A stretch of 21,043 nucleotides of DNA from Brachyspira pilosicoli (GTDB lineage: Bacteria > Spirochaetota > Brachyspiria > Brachyspirales > Brachyspiraceae): contig NZ_SRZM01000117.1 of the NCBI RefSeq assembly GCF_019402445.1, positions 1 to 21,043 on the forward strand. The letters are read 5' to 3'. Within the stretch, counting starts at the first letter, position 1. Each line of letters begins with the position of its first letter. Under the pieces are notes generated by a model. It searched no databases. It saw only the letters and a program-made list of their open reading frames with translations, and had not been told where the DNA came from. Of the stretch, positions 16,510 through 21,043 are shown in pieces. The position numbers and the translations under genes were made by a program.

Positions 16510-18566
16510 ACTTTAAACAATCCTTTGTTTTTAATATTTTTCTCTACCATAAGCCCATTACATTTAGGACAAGGCTCAAGCAAAGGTTTATCCCAACTTA
16601 CAAAATCGCATTTAGGATAATTGGAACAACCATAAAACTCTCTTCCCCTCTTAGAACGCTTTAATGTAATGTCGCCTCCACATTTAGGACAAATACCAAA
16701 AGATATACCCTTAGTATTTTTACATTCAGGAAAACCAGAACAAGCAATAAAATATCCGTATCTTCCTAAACGTTTAATCATCTTCTTGCCACATTTCTCA
16801 CATACAAAATCAGTTTCTTCATTAAAGAAATCTTTCATATTGTGAATATTTTCTGTAGCAACTTTGAGCGTATCCAAAAAATGAGGATAGAACTCTTTTA
16901 ATATATTATTCCATTCAACATTATCGTCTTCTATTTTATCAAGTTTACTTTCCATATCAGCAGTAAAGTTAATATTTACAAGTTCTGGGAAATTTTCGCT
17001 TATAAGTTCATTAACAAGTTTTCCAAGTTCTGTAGGTACAAGCTGTTTACCTTTTCGCTGTACATAATGCCTTGATATGATTGTTTTAATAGTTGGAGCA
17101 TAAGTAGAAGGTCTTCCTATTCCTGATTCTTCAAGTATTTTTACAAGTGAAGCATCTGTATATCTTGGAGGAGGTGTTGTAAAGTGCTGCTGAGGATTAT
17201 GCTCTACAAAATCGCATACTTCACCATTAGATAAACTAGGCATTTTTGAAGCCTTTTCTTTATCTTCTTTGTCTATAGTAAGTACTTTCATAAATCCGTC
17301 AAACTCTATTTTTGATGATGAAACAGCAAACTCACAATCGCCTGCAACAATTACAGCTCTTGTATTTTTCATTTTTGCAGGAAGCATTTGAGAAGATACA
17401 AATCTCTCCCATATAAGTTTATAAAGTTTATATTGTTCAGATTTTAAATATTCTTTAATGCTATCTGGTGTTAAAAACACATTAGTAGGTCTTATAGCTT
17501 CGTGAGCATCTTGTGCATTCTTTTTTACAGAATAATTTGGAGGCTCTGGAGGTAAATAATTACTTCCATATTCTTTTTGTATAAAATCCCTCGCCTGCTC
17601 TTGTGCTACTGGAGATATTCTCACACTATCAGTACGCATATATGTTATAAGTCCTGTGGCCTCTCCTGCTATAGATACTCCTTCATAAAGTGTTTGTGCT
17701 ATTTGCATTGTCTTTGATGAGTTATAGCCTAAAGATGTACTTGCTGCTTGCTGTAATTTACTTGTAGTATATGGAGCTGTTGGATTTCTTAATCTGTCTT
17801 TTATCTCTATACTTGATACTGTGTATGTTTTATCTTTTAAATGCTCCATTATAGCATCAACATCTTCTTTTGTTTTTAATTCTGGCTTTTCACCTTTATA
17901 TTTTTGAAGTTCTGCCAAAAACTCTTTATTTTTATGTTTTAAAAATACTCCAAATGTCCAATATTCTACAGGAACAAATGTTTCTATTTCATCTTCTCTG
18001 TTACATATTATAAGCAAAGCAACATTCTGTACCCTTCCTGCAGAAAGCCCTCTTTTTATCTTCTCCCAAAGCAGAGGACTTAAATTATAACCGATAAGTC
18101 TGTCTAATACCCTTCTCGCTTTTTGTGCATTTACCTTTGCTATGTCTATATCTCTAGGTTTATCAATGGCTTCTTTAAGTGCATCTTTTGTAATCTCATG
18201 AAAAACTATTCTCTTTATAGGTACAGTAGGATTGACACTTCTTATTTTATTTCCTATATGCCAAGCAATACTCTCCCCTTCTCTATCATCATCGGCTGCG
18301 AGCAATACCTCTTCAGATTTCTTTGCTTCTTTTTTAAGCTCATTTAATATCTTAGCTCTTCCTCTTATTGTTATATATTCAGGCTCAAAACCATTCTCTA
18401 CATCTATAGCTAGTCTGCTTCTTGGCAAATCTATTAAATGCCCCATTGATGATAATACTACATAATCTGACCCTAAATATCTATTTATAGTCTTTGCCTT
18501 AGCAGGTGACTCAACTATCACTAATTTCTTTTTGCTAGTTTTCTTTTCTTTAGTTTTTGTAGCCAT
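16461..18566 (-). CDS. topA: DNA topoisomerase I
   Basis: This type IA topoisomerase relaxes negative supercoils and balances gyrase. Its 701 residues begin with a Lys-rich tail, then the TOPRIM domain with E19 and the D92-D93-D94-R-E-G-E cluster. The active-site tyrosine is Y309 in L-I-T-Y-M-R-T-D-S. Three C-terminal Cys4 zinc ribbons follow: C-E-K-C...C-S-G-F-P-E-C, C-P-K-C...C-S-N-Y-P-K-C and C-P-K-C...C-I-K-E-D-C. The protein ends on Glu-rich EEIKEE. AAGGAT lies upstream of the ATG. It begins 21 bp after dprA, an adjacency seen in many bacteria, and overlaps the amidase gene. Confidence 0.96.
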   Translation of the reverse strand: MATKTKEKKTSKKKLVIVESPAKAKTINRYLGSDYVVLSSMGHLIDLPRSRLAIDVENGFEPEYITIRGRAKILNELKKEAKKSEEVLLAADDDREGESIAWHIGNKIRSVNPTVPIKRIVFHEITKDALKEAIDKPRDIDIAKVNAQKARRVLDRLIGYNLSPLLWEKIKRGLSAGRVQNVALLIICNREDEIETFVPVEYWTFGVFLKHKNKEFLAELQKYKGEKPELKTKEDVDAIMEHLKDKTYTVSSIEIKDRLRNPTAPYTTSKLQQAASTSLGYNSSKTMQIAQTLYEGVSIAGEATGLITYMRTDSVRISPVAQEQARDFIQKEYGSNYLPPEPPNYSVKKNAQDAHEAIRPTNVFLTPDSIKEYLKSEQYKLYKLIWERFVSSQMLPAKMKNTRAVIVAGDCEFAVSSSKIEFDGFMKVLTIDKEDKEKASKMPSLSNGEVCDFVEHNPQQHFTTPPPRYTDASLVKILEESGIGRPSTYAPTIKTIISRHYVQRKGKQLVPTELGKLVNELISENFPELVNINFTADMESKLDKIEDDNVEWNNILKEFYPHFLDTLKVATENIHNMKDFFNEETDFVCEKCGKKMIKRLGRYGYFIACSGFPECKNTKGISFGICPKCGGDITLKRSKRGREFYGCSNYPKCDFVSWDKPLLEPCPKCNGLMVEKNIKNKGLFKVCIKEDCGYSEEIKEE

Positions 18567-18587
18567 TTTTTTATATCCTTAATTTTT

Positions 18588-19838
18588 TTATTTCTCTATA
18601 CTATAATATTTTCCAGATAATTGCTTTATAAAACCATTAATCTCTAATTGCATAAGCAAAGATGTTACACTCTGAACTTTCATGTTAGTTTTTTCTATTA
18701 TATCGTCTATGTGTATTTTTTCAACTTTACTTATTATATCATAAATAAAAGCTTCGTCATCTTGTAAATTAGGTTTTATAATACTCTCTTTTTTATTTTG
18801 CTTTTTATTATCTAATTTCTTTTCTTGTTTTGAAACCTTATTATTTTCCTTAACATCATTAACTTTATTAACTTTTTTCACTTCTTTATTTTTATTAATA
18901 TTACCGCCTTCAAAATATTTAAGCTTCATCTTAACATAATCTTCATCATTAGAAAATATATCATCAAAATCTTCTAATATATCTAATATATTATAAGCTA
19001 TTTTAGCACCATCTTTATAAAGTTTATGATTGCCGTAATATTCTTTTAATTTCTCATCATAAGGAGCTATATAAACATCTCTTCCTTGATTAAGAGCAAA
19101 GTCTACTGTTATTAAAGCCCCCGATTTGCTTGATGCTTCAACCATAACAACAGCATAGGAAAGACCTGATATTATTCTGTTTCTTCTTGGGAAGTTTGTT
19201 TTATCTGGTTTTCTTCCTACTTCAAACTCACTTATTATAATCCCTTTTTCTATTAATTTATTATAAACCTTTAAATTCTCTGAAGGATAAACATTATCTA
19301 TTCCGCACCCTAAAACCGCAACAGTATTCGCTCCAGAACTTATAGCTCCAATATGTGCTTCTTTATCTACTCCTTTAGCCATACCAGATACTACAGAAAT
19401 ATTTAATGCAGATAACTTTGAAGATATATCAAAAGCATATTTACAACTTTTATCTGTTGGAAATCTTGTGCCTACCACTGCTATAGAGTTTCTTCTTAAC
19501 TTTTTTAAATCGCCTTTGTAGTAAAGTATATATGGAGGGTTATCTATTTGCTTTAAATTAAATGGATAGTCTTCATCAAATAAACTTAATATGCCTACTC
19601 CATAACTTTTTGATTTTTCTATTATATCATTTGCTTTGTCTAATATTTCATTTTTATTAAAATTGCCTATTTGCGATTTGAACTTTTTTTCTAATAGCAA
19701 TTTTATATTCTCTTCTTTATCTTCAAAAATATTTTCTACAGAGTCATAATGATTAATAAGCTCGGATATTCTTTTGTCGCCTACTTTGTCAATCTGATTT
19801 AAGGCTATTAGATATATGTTTTTATTATCACTATGCAT
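18588..19838 (-). CDS. dprA: DNA-processing protein DprA
   Basis: DprA binds incoming single-stranded DNA and loads RecA during transformation or recombination. The 416 residues show an N-terminal helical (SAM-like) region, then the Rossmann core: V-V-G-T-R near 121-125, SGMAKGVDKEAH near 151-162, LGCGIDNVYP near 176-185, FPRRNRIISGLS near 216-227, SGALITVDFALNQGR near 239-253. A low-complexity Lys/Asn/Val linker (about residues 310-345) joins it to a C-terminal winged helix (DIIEKTNMKVQSVTSLLMQLEINGFI). It is about 40-50 residues longer than many DprA because of the linker. GGAGA precedes the ATG. It sits 26 bp after the TPR gene and 21 bp before topA, so it is likely cotranscribed with both. 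Confidence 0.94.
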   Translation of the reverse strand: MHSDNKNIYLIALNQIDKVGDKRISELINHYDSVENIFEDKEENIKLLLEKKFKSQIGNFNKNEILDKANDIIEKSKSYGVGILSLFDEDYPFNLKQIDNPPYILYYKGDLKKLRRNSIAVVGTRFPTDKSCKYAFDISSKLSALNISVVSGMAKGVDKEAHIGAISSGANTVAVLGCGIDNVYPSENLKVYNKLIEKGIIISEFEVGRKPDKTNFPRRNRIISGLSYAVVMVEASSKSGALITVDFALNQGRDVYIAPYDEKLKEYYGNHKLYKDGAKIAYNILDILEDFDDIFSNDEDYVKMKLKYFEGGNINKNKEVKKVNKVNDVKENNKVSKQEKKLDNKKQNKKESIIKPNLQDDEAFIYDIISKVEKIHIDDIIEKTNMKVQSVTSLLMQLEINGFIKQLSGKYYSIEK

Positions 19839-19864
19839 TTTAACTTGTTCTCCGTAAATCTACT

Positions 19865-20575
19865 CTAATTCATTTGATTAATTATTTGATTTATATTATT
19901 CAAAGCCGTTTGCTTTATGTTGTTTTCTTTTGCTAAAGACACTATTTTTCTATAGGCTTCAATAGATTCTTTACCGTTTCCCAAACTATATTGTATGCGT
20001 GCTAGTATAAACAAATAATCTATATTGTTGGGGTCAGTTTCTAGTGATTTATTTATTAAACCTAATGCTTCTTCGTAATAGTTTTGCTGTATGCCTCTAA
20101 GCGATGATAGTGCGGCGTAGTAGTTAGGGTTTTGCGGGTCTTTATTTATGGCGAACTGTATATTACTTTCTGCACGGGCTAAAAAGTTTGTTTTTTGTGC
20201 TTCTGTGTCGGCACTTTCTGCAAGGTTGGCATATGATAGTCCTAAACCATAACGCAAGTATGGGCTATTAGGGAGAATTTTTAAAGCTTCTGTAAAATAT
20301 TTTGCTGAATAGGCATATTGTTTTTTTGCTAGGCTTCTTTCTGCTAACACTCTATATACTGCCCCTAGCCTATCTTGAGCATAAATTTTCTGATTGATTA
20401 TGTCGTTGTAGGTGTCTGTAACATCGAGAAGGGCTTTATCATCATCTTCATTTTTGCCTTTCTCATAGAGGTTGTAGGCACGGTTTAGGTTAAATCTGTT
20501 TTTAAATACTTGATTGCAAGACATCAAAAAAAAGCAAGAAAAAATAAACAATGATATTTTTAAAAATTTCTTCAT
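19865..20575 (-). CDS. TPR-repeat lipoprotein
   Basis: This is a 236-residue exported protein from the chosen start. The signal peptide ends L-M-S-C, so it is probably lipid-anchored. The rest is alpha-helical with at least four tetratricopeptide-like units: YSAKYFTEALKILPNSPYLR, then SNIQFAINKDPQNPNYYAAL, then LGLINKSLETDPNNIDYLFI, then SIEAYRKIVSLAK. Such proteins are scaffolds for periplasmic or envelope complexes; the partner is unknown. I start at ATG 20573-20575 because GAGGG lies eight bases upstream and the signal follows at once; the ATG five codons earlier (20590) has no ribosome binding site. It leads the dprA-topA-amidase cluster. Confidence 0.8.
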   Translation of the reverse strand: MKKFLKISLFIFSCFFLMSCNQVFKNRFNLNRAYNLYEKGKNEDDDKALLDVTDTYNDIINQKIYAQDRLGAVYRVLAERSLAKKQYAYSAKYFTEALKILPNSPYLRYGLGLSYANLAESADTEAQKTNFLARAESNIQFAINKDPQNPNYYAALSSLRGIQQNYYEEALGLINKSLETDPNNIDYLFILARIQYSLGNGKESIEAYRKIVSLAKENNIKQTALNNINQIINQMN

Positions 20576-20607
20576 ACTCAAAACCCTCATATAAGGAAAT
20601 ATACTAT

Positions 20608-20635
20608 ATTATATAAAAAAGTAAAGTAAAGTAAA
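20608..20635 (-). promoter_or_regulatory. Promoter of the TPR-dprA-topA-amidase cluster
   Basis: On the - strand, TTTACT (20635-20630), a 16-nt spacer and a perfect TATAAT (20613-20608) lie about 33 bp upstream of the chosen TPR start. The -35 lies in a small tandem of TTTAC units, so its exact register is uncertain. Confidence 0.5.
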
Positions 20636-20702
20636 AAATAATATTTTAAAATAATAATTAACTAGAAGCAATTAACATAATACAAAATATAAGCTAATTT
20701 AT

Positions 20703-20739
20703 CGGCTGCTGCAGGCGGTTGCAGGCGGCAATACGGCGT
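20703..20739. repeat. GC-rich tandem motif in divergent intergenic region
   Basis: GCAGGCGG occurs at 20711-20718 and again at 20721-20728 with a 10-bp period, inside a GC-rich patch in otherwise AT-rich DNA. The right side adds ACGGCGTG. It is followed by a 9-bp AT-rich inverted repeat (20743-20751 with 20758-20766) and by CGCA/TGCG arms at 20773-20776 and 20792-20795. The function is unknown. Confidence 0.5.
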
Positions 20740-20807
20740 GATATTTTCATATAAAATTATGAAAATTTTTTCCGCACTTTTTGTAAAAAAATGCGATTTT
20801 TACTTGA

Positions 20808-20824
20808 TTTTTTTTTTTTTTTTT
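20808..20824 (+). repeat. 17-T homopolymer upstream of lipoprotein gene
   Basis: An uninterrupted run of 17 T lies about 120 bp before ATG 20945, upstream of the palindrome at 20845-20860. Such tracts are prone to slippage and might alter promoter geometry. Confidence 0.8.
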
Positions 20825-20844
20825 ATCATAAATATATAGAGGTA

Positions 20845-20860
20845 ATGTAAATATTTACAT
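20845..20860. promoter_or_regulatory. 16-bp perfect palindrome, operator candidate
   Basis: ATGTAAATATTTACAT is a perfect dyad 85 bp before the lipoprotein ATG. Its right half contains TTTACA, which could serve as a -35 with a weak AATAAT 17 nt downstream (20877-20882). A dimeric repressor or activator site would look like this; no regulator is encoded in the window. Confidence 0.45.
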
Positions 20861-20944
20861 CTGTTTAGTATTTATAAATAATAAGCTGCTTAAATACAGT
20901 TTTTTATTTTAATAAATAAACAAAAAATTTTATAAGGAGTTTAT

Positions 20945-21043
20945 ATGAGCAAAAAGATTATTTATTTATTATCTTTACTTATGGCTTTAAGCTTAGTGTT
21001 TGCAAGCTGTAAGAAAAATGGAGCCGGCGACATAAGCGGAACT
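20945..21043 (+). CDS. N-terminus of a lipoprotein, cut by the window end
   Basis: Only 33 codons are visible. ATG 20945 has AAGGAG seven to eight bases upstream. The peptide starts MSKKIIYLLSLLMALSL and reaches the lipobox F-A-S-C22 followed by K-K-N-G, then a Gly/Ser-rich linker. This is a typical spirochaetal lipoprotein signal, often found on ABC substrate-binding proteins, but nothing of the mature domain is in view, so no function can be given. It is read divergently from the TPR-dprA cluster. Confidence 0.8.
   Translation, partial: MSKKIIYLLSLLMALSLVFASCKKNGAGDISGT

Overview
The window looks like chromosomal DNA of a low-GC anaerobic spirochaete, most likely Brachyspira. The reasons are strong A+T bias in every gene, spirochaete-style loose lipoboxes (FISC, IISC, FMSC, LMSC, FASC), consensus-type TTGACA/TATAAT promoters and purine-rich ribosome binding sites. 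The genus is inferred from overall character, because there is no rRNA in the window. TGA is a normal stop for several genes here, so this is genetic code 11, with one apparent exception described below.

Region 1 (1-6367, + strand) is a tight eight-gene operon. It encodes a CPTC thioredoxin-like protein, an SO_0444/ArsP-type efflux permease, a small lipoprotein ending in Cys-Cys-COOH, a Cys-rich substrate-binding lipoprotein, a second membrane-anchored binding-type protein with a Cys-Cys pair, an SsuC/TauC-type ABC permease, its ATPase, and a MerB-like (organomercurial lyase-like) protein. This matches, from memory, the selenocysteine-assisted organometal (SAO) system proposed from comparative genomics (saoT, saoE, saoC, saoB, saoP, saoA, saoL). 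The last gene appears cut short by TGA at 6230-6232. The frame stays open for 44 further codons that encode the expected MerB C-terminus (NIMNFF...NEWL), and a SECIS-like hairpin lies 12 nt downstream of the TGA. The TGA sits where MerB has a catalytic cysteine. The best reading is a 206-residue selenoprotein that standard gene callers truncate to 161 residues. A plausible logic is that the ABC importer brings in an organometal (or its thiol complex), the lyase breaks the carbon-metal bond, the thioredoxin-like and CC-tail proteins pass the metal on, and the permease expels it.

Region 2 (6368-8821) holds uvrC on the - strand, read from a consensus promoter that leaves almost no 5' leader. It also holds an intergenic region with two copies of a ~135-bp GC-rich structured repeat, each ending in a TTGACA-N17-TATATA promoter. 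The second copy appears to supply the promoter of the next gene.

Region 3 (8822-13649, + strand) has a zinc-dependent medium-chain dehydrogenase and gyrB with its own promoter. After a 414-bp AT-rich gap there is a two-gene unit: a thioredoxin-reductase-fold flavoprotein lacking the CxxC pair, and a stand-alone PTS IIB-like protein. The unit ends at a strong bidirectional terminator.

Region 4 (13663-20575, - strand) has, in transcription order, a TPR lipoprotein, dprA, topA, an N-acetylmuramoyl-L-alanine amidase overlapping the topA end, and a 5'-nucleotidase-family lipoprotein. The first four are tightly spaced and probably share a promoter near 20608-20635.

Region 5 (20576-21043) is a divergent intergenic region with a GC-rich tandem motif, a 17-T homopolymer and a 16-bp perfect palindrome, followed by the start of a lipoprotein gene cut by the window end.
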